NCBI RefSeq assembly: GCF_025685625.1
Contig: NZ_JAGSYI010000001.1
Span: 1,116,001 to 1,180,000, forward strand
Direction: 5' to 3'
Source: Acidicapsa acidisoli
GTDB taxonomy: Bacteria; Acidobacteriota; Terriglobia; Terriglobales; Acidobacteriaceae
Length of the DNA: 64,000 nucleotides
The notes below the pieces were generated by a model, which did not search any database, was not told the DNA's origin, and saw only the letters and a list, made by a program, of their open reading frames with translations. Position 1 is the stretch's first letter. Every line of letters begins with the position of its first letter. Of this stretch, positions 27,235 through 35,979 are shown in pieces. The position numbers and the translations under genes are program-made.

Positions 27235-28236
27235 CTATTGTAAGGGCTGCGGCAATTCGACGGCGTCGCCGAGCCCGCGTTCGGCGAACATCATGCGCGG
27301 CTGCCCCATCCAGAAGCGATTGCTGGTGCGGGTCAGAGCACCTACTCCCCGTCCGCTGACCCGGCTCATCGCTTCGAGATATGGGCCGGTAAATCGCACC
27401 GTCGCGGGCAGTCTTCCGTAGATACGCGGCAGCCAGAGACGCGCTCCAGCCGCCGCGTCTCGTTCTCGCCTGCAGAATGCCAGCCCGAATTCCTCCTGCA
27501 GCCGCTCCGGCAGCCATGCCGTCGTCAACGCACGGTACCAGCCTGGCACAGGCACCCACGTCCCTTTGCTTTGCAGAACACGGTGCGCCATCTCGCGCGA
27601 GAGATCGTTGACTCCCAACCCGGCGGACTCAATCGTGCCGCGGCTATAGGCCTCGAAGTTCAGCCAGGTCGCGGGCAGAACATGCGACGGAATACCGAAG
27701 AGCGCGGCCAAGGTCTTGCTCTCGGAGTAGTATGCCTCCCGCTCGCCTGGCGAGAGCGGCGGAAGCACGCATTCATAAGCTACCAGCGCGCTTTCTACCA
27801 GCGTGGCGTAGACCCAGAGCAGCGCGTTCGCTTCGTTGGCTTCATACCGCGAGTCTTTTGGGTAGGTTGCGACAGTCTCCGGGATCGCTCCCTGAATCCG
27901 CGTATGAATTTGATACAAGTACCGCGAAGCAGCCAGAGCCTGCTCCAGCGTGCCAAAGATCATAGTGAAGACGACGCGAAAAGTGTTATGAAAGCGGGCC
28001 AGCGGATCGTTTCTGAGATTGGAGTGCTGATCGAGCGCAGCCGCGACCCAGGGATGCGCCAATTGCAGCAGCGCCGCCCGCCCCGCGCCCAGGAACAGGG
28101 CAGACTCTCGATTCACCTTCCAGCTGATCGAGGACGGCCCGAAGATACCCGCGTGAGGATCGGAAGCACGCTCGCGAACCGATGCCCAGAGACACTCGGC
28201 ATCGGTTCGCGAGACGGGCTGATAATCAGCTTCCAT
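27235..28236 (-). CDS. DUF2236 / MpaB-family oxygenase-like protein
   Basis: This is a mostly helical 333-residue protein of the DUF2236 family, which includes haem-dependent latex-clearing proteins and the MpaB oxygenase of mycophenolic acid synthesis. The family signature is clear near residue 50-75: LGAGRAALLQLAHPWVAAALDQHS, with conserved His residues, then FHNTFRVVFTMIFG and the central VYATLVESAL. It would bind a metal or haem cofactor; the substrate is unknown. It starts the two-gene unit leading into lipA, which may only reflect packing. The S9 peptidase gene lies 24 bases upstream in the same direction. Confidence 0.82.
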   Translation of the reverse strand: MEADYQPVSRTDAECLWASVRERASDPHAGIFGPSSISWKVNRESALFLGAGRAALLQLAHPWVAAALDQHSNLRNDPLARFHNTFRVVFTMIFGTLEQALAASRYLYQIHTRIQGAIPETVATYPKDSRYEANEANALLWVYATLVESALVAYECVLPPLSPGEREAYYSESKTLAALFGIPSHVLPATWLNFEAYSRGTIESAGLGVNDLSREMAHRVLQSKGTWVPVPGWYRALTTAWLPERLQEEFGLAFCRRERDAAAGARLWLPRIYGRLPATVRFTGPYLEAMSRVSGRGVGALTRTSNRFWMGQPRMMFAERGLGDAVELPQPLQ

Positions 28237-28260
28237 ATTTGCCTTGGACGCAGCGGCAGA

Positions 28261-30405
28261 CTACCTTGCTGCAAGAGGCGACGGTTTTGCTTCAGCCTTC
28301 GGTGCCGGAGATGCCGGACTTGCAGGCGTATCTTTCCCCATCACATAGTGGTCGTACCAGGCAAGCCAGCGCTCGTACCGATCTTTGATGAAGCTGGGCC
28401 GCGTGAAGCCGTGGAACTGCCCCGGATAGACGATCAGCTCCGTCGGAACATGCAGCGCCTTGAGCGCCTGGTACATCTGTTCGCCACCGATGATGGGCAC
28501 GTTGAAGTCGTTCGTCCCGCCCATATACAGCGTTGGCGTGTGCATGCGCTTGTCCGCCTCCAGCAGCGGATAGCTCAGCTTGAGATACAAATCTCGCGCC
28601 TTCCACGGTACGCCCAGCTCGTTGTCGTATTGCAGAATGTACTGATCGTTTCCGTAGAAGGAGAGTGGCGCTGCCGACCCGGCTCCGCTGATCGCCGCTT
28701 TGAAGCGGCCATCGGAGGCAGTCGTGTAGTCCGTCAGGATGCCGCCATAGCTCCAGCCGCCGATTCCGAGCTTGCTTGGGTCGGCAACGCCCATCTTGAT
28801 GACTTCGTCCACCGCTCCCAGCAGGTCGACGACTTCGAGATGACCCCAGTCGGCAAAGATCGACTGCGCATATGCCTGTCCGCGGCCAGAGCTGCCGCGA
28901 TAGTTGACGTTGATCTCGGCATAGCCGTGCGCAGCGAACCACTGCCGTTCAAACGCAAAGTTGTGCCCGTCCTGCCCGTTCGGGCCGCCATGGATGAAGA
29001 GGATCGTCGGAACAGGTTTCTGGGAGGGGTCGCCCGTTTTGTAGCCAAGCGGCTTGGTCAGAAGGCCATGCACCTCGGTTCCGTCCTTGCTCGTTGAGGT
29101 GAAGTCCTCTGCCGGGACCAGGTTCAACTCCGCCAACAGCGAATCGTTGACCGCTGTCAGCTTGCGCAACGAGCTACCTTCGAGTGCGAAGATCTCTGCC
29201 AGATGCGTGTCATCCTGATGAATGAGGGCAACCTTGTCGCCGACGCAGGTGATCCCAGACACCGTGCCCGCTTCCGGCAGGATGCGATGCGCTCCGTCAC
29301 CAGTCAGCTCTACTTCCGCCGGATATTCCGAACGATCGTCGCTTACGAGATAAAGTAGCTTTCCGTTGGGCAGGAAGCATGGCTGACTCACGCTCCGGTC
29401 CAGTTTGGCCGCCGGATAGCTCACTTTGCCGTCGAGCGTGACGACCGCGGGCCTGCGCTGGCTGTAAGCCGAGAACTCAGGCTTCGCCCCCTCTGCGTAA
29501 GCAATGAACTTTGAATCGAGCGACCACGCCAGATGACCGCCGTCCGGTCCGTTCCAGGAGGTGAGCTTCTTCGCTACGGAGCCGGCCTTGGAGGCTGCGA
29601 CAAACACATCGGCATTATCTGTGCGGTCCGGATCTTCGTCGTGGTTGCTCACGAACGCGATCCATGCTCCATCCGGCGCCCAGACCGCGTCCTGCTCATC
29701 CACATTCTTGTCGGTCGTCAGCTTCTCCAGTTTTTTTGTGGCGATGTCATAGAGATAGAGCGTATCCCGCTCATCGTTCCGCAAATAGCCCTCAATATCC
29801 TGCTTGAAGTGATAGCGGTCGATGACGATGGGCTTCGGCGGTGCGGGCGGCTTGCCTTCTTCGGCGTCCGGCTCGTCCTTGGGTTGCAGCATCAGTAGAA
29901 GCCGCTTCGAATCCGGCGACCAGGCATAGTCTTCAATCTCATGGCCGCTAATCTCGGTGAATTGTTCCGGCTCCCCGCCGAGCCGGTTCAGGACCCAGAT
30001 CTGGGTTCCCTTGGCTTTGCCAGGACGCCCTTCCCTTGAAGACACGAAGGAGATGTACTTGCCGTCGGGACTGAACTTGGGGTGGGACGCTCCCTCTTTC
30101 CCGAAGGTGAGCTGCATGTTTCCGGTACCGTCCCATCGTTCCATCCAAAGATCGGACTGGCTCTTGTCCTCTTTGGTGTCAATGCGCGAGACGGAATAAA
30201 GAAACCAGGCTCCGTCCGGGGAGATTACCGGCGAGCTTACCCGGCCGATCCGGGCGAGGTCATCCAGGGTAATAGCCCGCCTGGCGGGGGGAGTTTGAGC
30301 ACTCGCGTGGAGAGAGACGACGGCTGTGGCGATCAGCAACAAGACGGAGCACCGGCGAAGCGCAGCACGGGTCCAGAGGCAGGAAGCGAGAAGAGATGGA
30401 CGCAT
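28261..30405 (-). CDS. S9-family peptidase (DPP4/acylaminoacyl peptidase-like), exported
   Basis: This exported serine peptidase has 714 residues. An N-terminal signal (RCSVLLLIATAVVSLHASA) precedes a beta-propeller of WD40-like/TolB-type repeats (ISPDGAWFLYSVS, FSPDGKYISFVSS, WSPDSKRLLL, WAPDGAWIAFVSN). The C-terminal alpha/beta-hydrolase domain has ILFIHGGPNGQ, the nucleophile Ser 552 in IGGWSYGGIL, an Asp in MGGTNDFNVP, and the His in PGQFHGFTRP. It releases dipeptides or acyl-amino acids from peptides. It diverges from the DsbA-like lipoprotein gene. Together with the S9A enzyme and GGT it suggests a peptide-scavenging lifestyle. Confidence 0.92.
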   Translation of the reverse strand: MRPSLLASCLWTRAALRRCSVLLLIATAVVSLHASAQTPPARRAITLDDLARIGRVSSPVISPDGAWFLYSVSRIDTKEDKSQSDLWMERWDGTGNMQLTFGKEGASHPKFSPDGKYISFVSSREGRPGKAKGTQIWVLNRLGGEPEQFTEISGHEIEDYAWSPDSKRLLLMLQPKDEPDAEEGKPPAPPKPIVIDRYHFKQDIEGYLRNDERDTLYLYDIATKKLEKLTTDKNVDEQDAVWAPDGAWIAFVSNHDEDPDRTDNADVFVAASKAGSVAKKLTSWNGPDGGHLAWSLDSKFIAYAEGAKPEFSAYSQRRPAVVTLDGKVSYPAAKLDRSVSQPCFLPNGKLLYLVSDDRSEYPAEVELTGDGAHRILPEAGTVSGITCVGDKVALIHQDDTHLAEIFALEGSSLRKLTAVNDSLLAELNLVPAEDFTSTSKDGTEVHGLLTKPLGYKTGDPSQKPVPTILFIHGGPNGQDGHNFAFERQWFAAHGYAEINVNYRGSSGRGQAYAQSIFADWGHLEVVDLLGAVDEVIKMGVADPSKLGIGGWSYGGILTDYTTASDGRFKAAISGAGSAAPLSFYGNDQYILQYDNELGVPWKARDLYLKLSYPLLEADKRMHTPTLYMGGTNDFNVPIIGGEQMYQALKALHVPTELIVYPGQFHGFTRPSFIKDRYERWLAWYDHYVMGKDTPASPASPAPKAEAKPSPLAAR

Positions 30406-30565
30406 GGGGCGAGATTAGCATCTGCCCCTCGGGGAAGGGGAGTAGCAATTTTCCCGATCTCGATTCTCAAATCCGGCTTCTTGAGAACTCGCCCGAATCG
30501 GGCCGGGCAGATAGGACCTGATAGGCCAATCCTGCGATAATGAAACTCTGGAAAGGTGGTTTCCT

Positions 30566-31522
30566 TTGTTTCTCGCTTCCTCACGTAAGGCATGGCTCGC
30601 GGTCGCATTGGCGCTGACCGCTGCGGTTGGATGTAAGGCACAGGAGCCCGCCGCAAAGAGCGGCATCGCAGACCCGGTGCTGGCTCGCAGGATCGAAGTC
30701 ATGGTACGAAGCCAGTTCAACGTGCCTGCTGAATACGACGTTTCGCTCGGCGCTCGCACGCCTTCCAAGATTCCCGGCTACGACTCGATCCGCATCACCT
30801 TTTCGCATCCGCCGCATACGACCACCACGGATTTCCTCATTTCGGCGGACAACAAGTCCTTGGCGCGTCTTGAAACCTTCGATCTGACGAAGAATCCGGC
30901 GCAGAGTATCCCGGTCGACCACCGCCCGATCCGAGGCAATCCTGACGCGAAGGTTACGGTGATCAGTTTCGATGACCTGGAGTGCCCGTACTGCGCACGC
31001 ATGCATCAGCAACTGTTTCCTGCGACACTCGATCGGTACAAGGACAAGGTACGGTTCGTCTACAAGGACGACCCGCTCACAGAGATTCATCCCTGGGCTC
31101 TCCACGCCGCAGTGGACGCCAATTGCATCGCAGACCAGAATAGCGGCGCCTACTGGGGATATGTGGACTATCTCCACGCGCACGGGCAGGACGTGACCGG
31201 TCCAGATCGGGATGCGCAAAAGAGCGCAGCTACGCTCGACAAGATCGCTCGCGAACAGGGCAAGATCTTCTCTCTCGACGCCGCGAAGCTGGACGTGTGC
31301 CTGCAAAAGCAGGATGATACTGCGGTTCGCGCTTCGATGAAGGAAGCAGAAGCTCTCAACATTGACGGAACTCCTTATCTGTTCATTGATGGCGAGCACA
31401 TCAACGGCGCGCTGCCGGTCGAGCAGGTGTGGATGGTCATTGATCGCGCACTACGTGCCGCCGGCGTGGAACCGCCGCCACCCGACTCTCCTGCTGTGAC
31501 CACCCCAACTTTAGGGAAATAG
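30566..31522 (+). CDS. DsbA-like thioredoxin-fold lipoprotein
   Basis: This protein has 318 residues. The N-terminus is a lipoprotein signal with lipobox LTAAVGC. Residues ~30-110 form an extra N-terminal domain. Residues ~120-290 form a DsbA-like fold with the active site C140-P-Y-C143 (DDLECPYCARMH) and the cis-Pro loop in DGTPYLFIDGE. A Pro-rich tail follows. It would oxidise or isomerise disulfides at the periplasmic face. The start is TTG with AAAGGTGG upstream; no ATG gives the signal. The next gene, 90 bases downstream, is a parvulin-like foldase lipoprotein, so these form an envelope protein-folding pair. Confidence 0.9.
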   Translation: MFLASSRKAWLAVALALTAAVGCKAQEPAAKSGIADPVLARRIEVMVRSQFNVPAEYDVSLGARTPSKIPGYDSIRITFSHPPHTTTTDFLISADNKSLARLETFDLTKNPAQSIPVDHRPIRGNPDAKVTVISFDDLECPYCARMHQQLFPATLDRYKDKVRFVYKDDPLTEIHPWALHAAVDANCIADQNSGAYWGYVDYLHAHGQDVTGPDRDAQKSAATLDKIAREQGKIFSLDAAKLDVCLQKQDDTAVRASMKEAEALNIDGTPYLFIDGEHINGALPVEQVWMVIDRALRAAGVEPPPPDSPAVTTPTLGK

Positions 31523-31612
31523 CGCTGGTGCGGCTTTCGTGGGCCACGCCGGGGGTTTATCCTGTTTGTCTGAGGCTGCGTCATTTGAGATTGCCAGCCA
31601 GGAGATCTCAGG

Positions 31613-32701
31613 TTGTCGTCAGCGAGTAGAGTACAAGGAGTTCGGAAGTTTCCTGCGGCTGTCGCAGCGGCAGTATTTTCCCTGAGCGTCGCCCTTTCCC
31701 TGAGCGGGTGTCATCCGGCGCCGTCGCCAGAAGTGCTGGCCACCGTGAATGGGAAAGAGATTCTGGCTTCGGAGCTGGATCGCGCCTACAAGCAGAACCT
31801 CGACGCGAGCGCACCCGCGCCCTCAAAGGAGGAGGCGGCGATCCACCGGCTGAATCTGCTCCACGGCCTGATTCAGGACGAAATTCTTCAGCAGAGAGCA
31901 GCCAAGCTCAATCTTGTTGCGACGGACGAAGAGGTAGACGCAAAGTTGACTGATCTGAAAGCTCCCTACACCCAGGAGGAGTTCGATCGTCAGCTCAAGG
32001 AGCGGAACCAGACCCTCGACGACCTTCGCCGTGATATCCGTCATCAACTGACGGAGAGCAAGCTGGTCAATAAAGAGATTCAATCAAAGATCAATATTAC
32101 AGACGCGGAGATCAGCACTTATTACAACGCTCACAAGAGTGAATTCAATCAGATCGAGCCGCAGTACCACCTGGGGCTTATTCGTGTCACGAACCAGCCC
32201 TCCAAGCAGGTAACCAACCTGCAGAACAATAAAGCCGGCAACGATGCGGAGGCCAAAAAGAAAATCCAGTCACTTCGCAGCCGGCTCGACACTGGCGAGG
32301 ATTTCGCATCGCTGGCGGCGAGGTTCTCCGAGGATCCAGTGTCCAGTTCTAATAATGGCGACCTGGGCTTTGTCTACGAATCTCAGCTGAAGACAGAAGA
32401 TCCGGCGGTTTTTGCAGCGATCAGCAAGATCAAACCCGGCCAATCCACCGAGATTCTTCCTATGATCCAGGGGGATGGTGCAAGCCGTAAGACGGTTGGC
32501 TACCAGATATTTATGCTGATCGAAAAGCGGCCTGCGGGCCAGCGCGAGATGAGCGATCCCCGCACGCAATTAGGTATTCGCCAGTTGCTGCGCACCAACC
32601 ATGCTCAGTTGCTCCAGGACGCATACCTCGAAATGCTTTATAACGACGCTAAAATTCATAATTACCTCGCGGAACAGATCTACAAGAATGGCGCAAATTA
32701 A
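31613..32701 (+). CDS. SurA/PrsA-like peptidyl-prolyl isomerase lipoprotein
   Basis: This protein has 362 residues and a lipoprotein signal (FSLSVALSLSGC). A SurA-N-like helical chaperone domain (ATVNGKEILASELDRAY, LLHGLIQDEILQQRAA) is followed by a parvulin domain (about residues 180-305; YHLGLIRVTN, SRLDTGEDFASLAARFSED, NNGDLGFV) and a C-terminal helix. It would assist folding of outer-membrane and secreted proteins. The start is TTG with AGGAG eight bases upstream. Inferred function agrees with the adjacent DsbA-like gene and the abundance of exported proteins in the window. Confidence 0.9.
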   Translation: MSSASRVQGVRKFPAAVAAAVFSLSVALSLSGCHPAPSPEVLATVNGKEILASELDRAYKQNLDASAPAPSKEEAAIHRLNLLHGLIQDEILQQRAAKLNLVATDEEVDAKLTDLKAPYTQEEFDRQLKERNQTLDDLRRDIRHQLTESKLVNKEIQSKINITDAEISTYYNAHKSEFNQIEPQYHLGLIRVTNQPSKQVTNLQNNKAGNDAEAKKKIQSLRSRLDTGEDFASLAARFSEDPVSSSNNGDLGFVYESQLKTEDPAVFAAISKIKPGQSTEILPMIQGDGASRKTVGYQIFMLIEKRPAGQREMSDPRTQLGIRQLLRTNHAQLLQDAYLEMLYNDAKIHNYLAEQIYKNGAN

Positions 32702-32803
32702 GGCCGGGCTCTCTGAATGTCTCCAGCATGGGCGAAGGCGACCCAAGAGTCCTGATCTGGAGCGGTCGCCTTTTGAAGCGGGATTTAAAGACAAAGGACA
32801 GGT

Positions 32804-33658
32804 TCAGGCGGGGATGCTTACTTCCGCAAGGGACTCCGCTCGGATTGGTTTGGGTTTTGCCGCTGCGCTGATAGAGTCGGAGACAACCCAGGCAGCTCCA
32901 GCCAAAGCGATACAGATGGCATTGCCAGCCCAATTGAAGTGATTGTTAGGCCCGCGAGAGAGATTCGGAATCCAGATCACCAACTCGAAGATCACGATCT
33001 CCGCGATAAGGAGGCGCGCGGCAAGCGGCGCCATGATGCCGGTGAGAATGGCGACGGCTGCCCCGAAAAAGCCCATGGTCGTGGCATAGGCCCAGAACAT
33101 CCTGGTCGGCGGCAGCCAACCCGGGATCCAGCCCAACAGGCCGGGCATGTCAATGATGTGGACAATGCCGAAGGAAATGGGGCAAATGCCGAAGAGCAAC
33201 ACGAAGAAGGACCGTCGGCGCGCAATGGAGGAACCGGCTGGCGAGAAGATCGCGCAGAGAACCAGGCCCGCGGCGACCAGGGCGAACTCCTCAAAGACAT
33301 TGCCGATGGGGTCGTAATTGCCTAGATTCACAAAAGCCTTGGGCACCCAGATGAGCGTGAAAACCGAGTAGACAATCGTCAGGGTTAGAGCGCCTGCACG
33401 CGCGGTGCGGGGCACCAGGAGCGCGATCCCTCCGGCAAGCTCAATGATCGCAGTGAGATAGGCAAGCGGTACCCGCAGAGGAACATTGGGACCGACGTTT
33501 TGCCAAGTGGTAGCGAAGTCGCCCGAAGCCAAGCCGAGCAGGCCGAGAAAAATTGCGGCTCCGCCATAGACGTAAAGCCCGAGATGTGATGGGATGCTGC
33601 GTTCTTTTGCCATCGAGTGCCGGGGTTCAGTGTCTTTCGGCGAGTTGCGGTGGGCCAT
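32804..33658 (-). CDS. DoxX-like multi-pass membrane protein
   Basis: This is a polytopic inner-membrane protein of 284 residues with about eight hydrophobic helices arranged in two similar halves (for example LAYLTAIIELAGGIALLVPRTA in the first half and MGFFGAAVAILTGIMAPLAARLL in the second), which resembles a duplicated DoxX unit. DoxX-family proteins are small quinone-linked or redox-associated membrane proteins; the function here is unknown. The ATG at 33658 is used; a GTG six bases upstream and an internal ATG at 33610 are alternatives, with no strong ribosome site to decide. It is convergent with the parvulin gene. Confidence 0.65.
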   Translation of the reverse strand: MAHRNSPKDTEPRHSMAKERSIPSHLGLYVYGGAAIFLGLLGLASGDFATTWQNVGPNVPLRVPLAYLTAIIELAGGIALLVPRTARAGALTLTIVYSVFTLIWVPKAFVNLGNYDPIGNVFEEFALVAAGLVLCAIFSPAGSSIARRRSFFVLLFGICPISFGIVHIIDMPGLLGWIPGWLPPTRMFWAYATTMGFFGAAVAILTGIMAPLAARLLIAEIVIFELVIWIPNLSRGPNNHFNWAGNAICIALAGAAWVVSDSISAAAKPKPIRAESLAEVSIPA

Positions 33659-33740
33659 ACCCACTTTGCGCGATTTGATCCGGACCAGTGCTGTCCAACG
33701 CCAGATTTCACGTTCCGTGGATAACCGCTGCTAAAGCTGA

Positions 33741-33765
33741 AAGGCCTCCCGAAGGAGGCCTTTTT
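33741..33765. terminator. Strong bidirectional intrinsic terminator
   Basis: AAGGCCTCC (33741-33749), loop CGAA, GGAGGCCTT (33754-33762) and a five-T run on the plus strand; on the minus strand the same stem is followed by TTTC. It lies 24-48 bases downstream of the TPR lipoprotein stop, so it most likely ends the minus-strand tonB-exb-TPR series. Confidence 0.85.
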
Positions 33766-33788
33766 AGCATTCGACTTGACCGTGCCTT

Positions 33789-34619
33789 TTACTTCATATT
33801 TCCGTTTGCATCCATAGTGATACCGCCCGGTCCTGCGTTCTTCTTGGCTTCATTCTCTTTGCGGGTCCCCATGGCTTTGTGGTTCCAGTCCACGGCTGCA
33901 TCCACGTCCGCCTTGACCGCCGCAGCGTTTCCGCAGTCCACATCCGCCTTGCGGCGATAGGTGAGATTGAGATAGGACATAGCGTCGTCGTAGCTGGGGC
34001 GATTCTCGATTGCAAGATTTAGGTATTTCAGACCTTCTTCGACAAGAGGAGCGTTCTGTTTCTGGATGTCGGCGCAGTTGTTCTTCGTCAGCAGCTTAAC
34101 GTTGCCGGCTCCGTCGTCATTGTTCCCGGTCATCTTCAACAGGTTTTCATGTGCCTGAGTCCAATCGATCACGCCCACTGTGTAGGCAGCTTCGGGGTCT
34201 TTCGGATCGATGGCGAGAACCTTCTTCTGCCAGTCCTTCGCTTCGTCGAGTTTCTTGATGTTGAAGTAGAGGCTGGCTACGCCTTTGAGGCTATTCACAT
34301 CTGTAGGATCTGCCGTAAGCACTTCCTGGAAGGTGTCGATGGCCTGTTGTGCGGTCTTGAGATTGTCCGGAGTGGTCAGACCGGGCACAACATTCTGCGC
34401 CAGTGCAGTGGCCAGAAACGCTTTTGCGGTCGGAAGCTTCGGATCCAGTCTCTCCGCATTCTGGAAGTGAGTAATGGCCTCTTCGTAATGCCCGGCCTTG
34501 AATGCTTCTACTCCCTTATTGAGTTGGTCGCGGGCTTTGAGGCGGTCGCAGCCGGTAAGCGAGACCATCATGGCTACCAGGACAGCCGCAAGCACCGGCA
34601 GACGTGCGATTCGATTCAT
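33789..34619 (-). CDS. TPR-repeat lipoprotein
   Basis: This protein has 276 residues with a lipoprotein signal (VLVAMMVSLTGC) and at least three tetratricopeptide-type helix pairs (GVEAFKAGHYEEAITHFQNA, AIDTFQEVLTADPTDVNSL, EAKDWQKKVLAIDPKDPEA), then a segment with a Cys pair (NCADIQ and VDCGN) and a polar tail. TPR lipoproteins act as scaffolds. The ATG at 34619 is chosen because GGAGAAGGA is correctly placed upstream. It is the last gene of the minus-strand series tonB-exbB-exbD-exbD-TPR and may organise the Ton complex or an envelope partner, but a hairpin lies between it and exbD. Confidence 0.82.
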   Translation of the reverse strand: MNRIARLPVLAAVLVAMMVSLTGCDRLKARDQLNKGVEAFKAGHYEEAITHFQNAERLDPKLPTAKAFLATALAQNVVPGLTTPDNLKTAQQAIDTFQEVLTADPTDVNSLKGVASLYFNIKKLDEAKDWQKKVLAIDPKDPEAAYTVGVIDWTQAHENLLKMTGNNDDGAGNVKLLTKNNCADIQKQNAPLVEEGLKYLNLAIENRPSYDDAMSYLNLTYRRKADVDCGNAAAVKADVDAAVDWNHKAMGTRKENEAKKNAGPGGITMDANGNMK

Positions 34620-34793
34620 ATTCTTATCCTTCTCCTTCGAGTCGTCGCCAGGTTTTTCGCGCCTGGTGTCTCCGCGCGGCTGGAAGCGGTGGGAGGCTCC
34701 CGATCCAGCCATTCAATCTTTGCTTCTGATGCAAACCTTATCAAACATCTCTGCGCAGCTTGCTTCAGTGTCGCAGAATACAACAAATGCGAG

Positions 34794-34813
34794 GCCCCGC
34801 GAAAGAGCGGGGC
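34794..34813 (-). terminator. Hairpin between second exbD and the TPR lipoprotein gene
   Basis: GCCCCGC and GCGGGGC pair around a GAAAGA loop, just downstream of the exbD stop. On the minus strand the stem is followed by CTCGCATTTGTTG, so termination is probably partial. It may lower TPR expression relative to exbD. Confidence 0.5.
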
Positions 34814-34820
34814 ACCGTTG

Positions 34821-35258
34821 TTAGTTTCCTTCTGCGATTTTGGGAGTAATCAGACCGACGTGGTCAACTCCGGCTCCGCGACCAATATCAATTACATCCG
34901 CGACCTGAGCGAAATTCACGTCGTCGTCGCCCTTGATAAACATGATGCGCTCGGCCCGGTTCGCATAGATGGCAGTCAGCTTGGCCAGAAGATCGGATTT
35001 GGCGACATCGTCCTGGTTGATCTTATAGGCAACCTGAGTACCGTTGGTGTGGAGGACCGAAACCACGATAGTACGTGGATCTGGAGGCTGGGGCGTCTTG
35101 TCCTTCGGTGGCTGCGGGACGAGTGCATCCAGGCCTTTGGGAACCACCGGCACGATGACCATGAAGATGATCAGAAGCACCAGCAGAACGTCGATCAGCG
35201 GGGTTACGTTGATGTCGGAGGAAAGTCCCCCAGGACCACTACCACCTGTCATTGCCAT
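34821..35258 (-). CDS. exbD: ExbD/TolR-family proton-channel subunit (second copy)
   Basis: This single-pass inner-membrane protein of 145 residues partners ExbB to convert the proton gradient into TonB motion. The transmembrane helix with the essential Asp is in SDINVTPLIDVLLVLLIIFM, and the periplasmic domain ends VDHVGLITPK. Compared with the first copy, it carries a Pro-rich linker (PQPPKDKTPQPPDPRT). A strong CAGGAG site precedes the ATG. It is 50 bases after the first exbD. Confidence 0.92.
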   Translation of the reverse strand: MAMTGGSGPGGLSSDINVTPLIDVLLVLLIIFMVIVPVVPKGLDALVPQPPKDKTPQPPDPRTIVVSVLHTNGTQVAYKINQDDVAKSDLLAKLTAIYANRAERIMFIKGDDDVNFAQVADVIDIGRGAGVDHVGLITPKIAEGN

Positions 35259-35308
35259 ATCTTTAACTCCTGAAGTGTCCCGCCAATTTTGCGGTAATGA
35301 TTCGCGGG

Positions 35309-35749
35309 TTATTCGCCTGAGGATCCTGGAGTCTGCCGCTTTTCCGTCAGCAGGCCAACCGATTCAACACCCGCAGTGCGGACATCGTCAATCGCGTTCT
35401 CAACATCCAGGTACTTGGCGCGCGCATCGGCGCGGACAAATATCTGCTTGCCGGGCTTGTCGGTAAGCTTGTCGCGGATCTTTGCGCCCAACTCTGCCGG
35501 ATTAATCTTGTCCTGGCCCAGGTAGACCGAGCCGTCGCGGGTAACCGCGACTACAATCGCATCTTCCTTATCCGCATCGGGCATGGACGTGGGGTTGTCG
35601 GTCTTTGCCAGATCGACGTTGACCTTGTTCTGGAGCATCGGAGTGATGACCATGAAGATGATCAACAGCACGAGCATTACGTCCACCATTGGCGTGACGT
35701 TGATGTTCGAGTTGACCTTAGCGCCTTCGTTACGTACTGAAATGCCCAT
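35309..35749 (-). CDS. exbD: ExbD/TolR-family proton-channel subunit (first copy)
   Basis: This ExbD-type protein of 146 residues has its transmembrane segment with the conserved Asp in NSNINVTPMVDVMLVLLIIFM and a periplasmic domain with GQDKINPAELGAKI and TAGVESVGLLTEK. It is clearly related to but diverged from the second copy. Tandem exbD genes are common in Acidobacteria and suggest a hetero-oligomer or two TonB subsystems. It is separated from exbB by 230 bases that hold a strong hairpin. Confidence 0.92.
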   Translation of the reverse strand: MGISVRNEGAKVNSNINVTPMVDVMLVLLIIFMVITPMLQNKVNVDLAKTDNPTSMPDADKEDAIVVAVTRDGSVYLGQDKINPAELGAKIRDKLTDKPGKQIFVRADARAKYLDVENAIDDVRTAGVESVGLLTEKRQTPGSSGE

Positions 35750-35789
35750 GTATGTGCTCCACGCCTGTCAATCAAAGGATCCTTAAATC

Positions 35790-35830
35790 AACTGACCATT
35801 GGATCTATGGATCTATTGACCAATGGATCT
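35790..35830. repeat. Cluster of TGGATCT repeats between exbB and exbD
   Basis: Three copies of (A/T)TGGATCT occur at 35799-35806, 35807-35814 and 35823-35830, with TGACCAATGG-type flanks. The function is unknown; it may be a decayed tandem repeat. Confidence 0.5.
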
Positions 35831-35893
35831 GTTCCGTCGAGTCGCGACTTCTTTTCATCGTGCGCCTGAGTGGCTTTCGATGCTCTTGAAGAT

Positions 35894-35924
35894 CCGGCAG
35901 TGGAGTGGTCGTTTCCACTGCCGG
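35894..35924 (-). promoter_or_regulatory. 11-bp hairpin between exbB and exbD
   Basis: CCGGCAGTGGA and TCCACTGCCGG form a perfect stem around a nine-base loop. It lies 56 bases past the exbB stop, in a 230-base spacer that is unusually long for an exb operon. It may act as an attenuator or stabilise the exbB part of the mRNA. Confidence 0.55.
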
Positions 35925-35979
35925 CAGAAGAGTTCCTCGCCCATCAAGCCTGCCGCCTCGGCAGTTGGCCCCGCACGCT

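Noticed and set aside
27571-29097. 508-codon open frame on the plus strand
   Set aside because: It lies antisense to the DUF2236 and S9 peptidase genes, both of which have clear family motifs. It has no ribosome site and a cysteine/arginine-rich composition typical of a mirrored high-GC frame.
34149-35273. 374-codon plus-strand open frame
   Set aside because: It runs antisense across the TPR lipoprotein and exbD genes and the gap between them; all of these have strong ribosome sites and signals on the minus strand.
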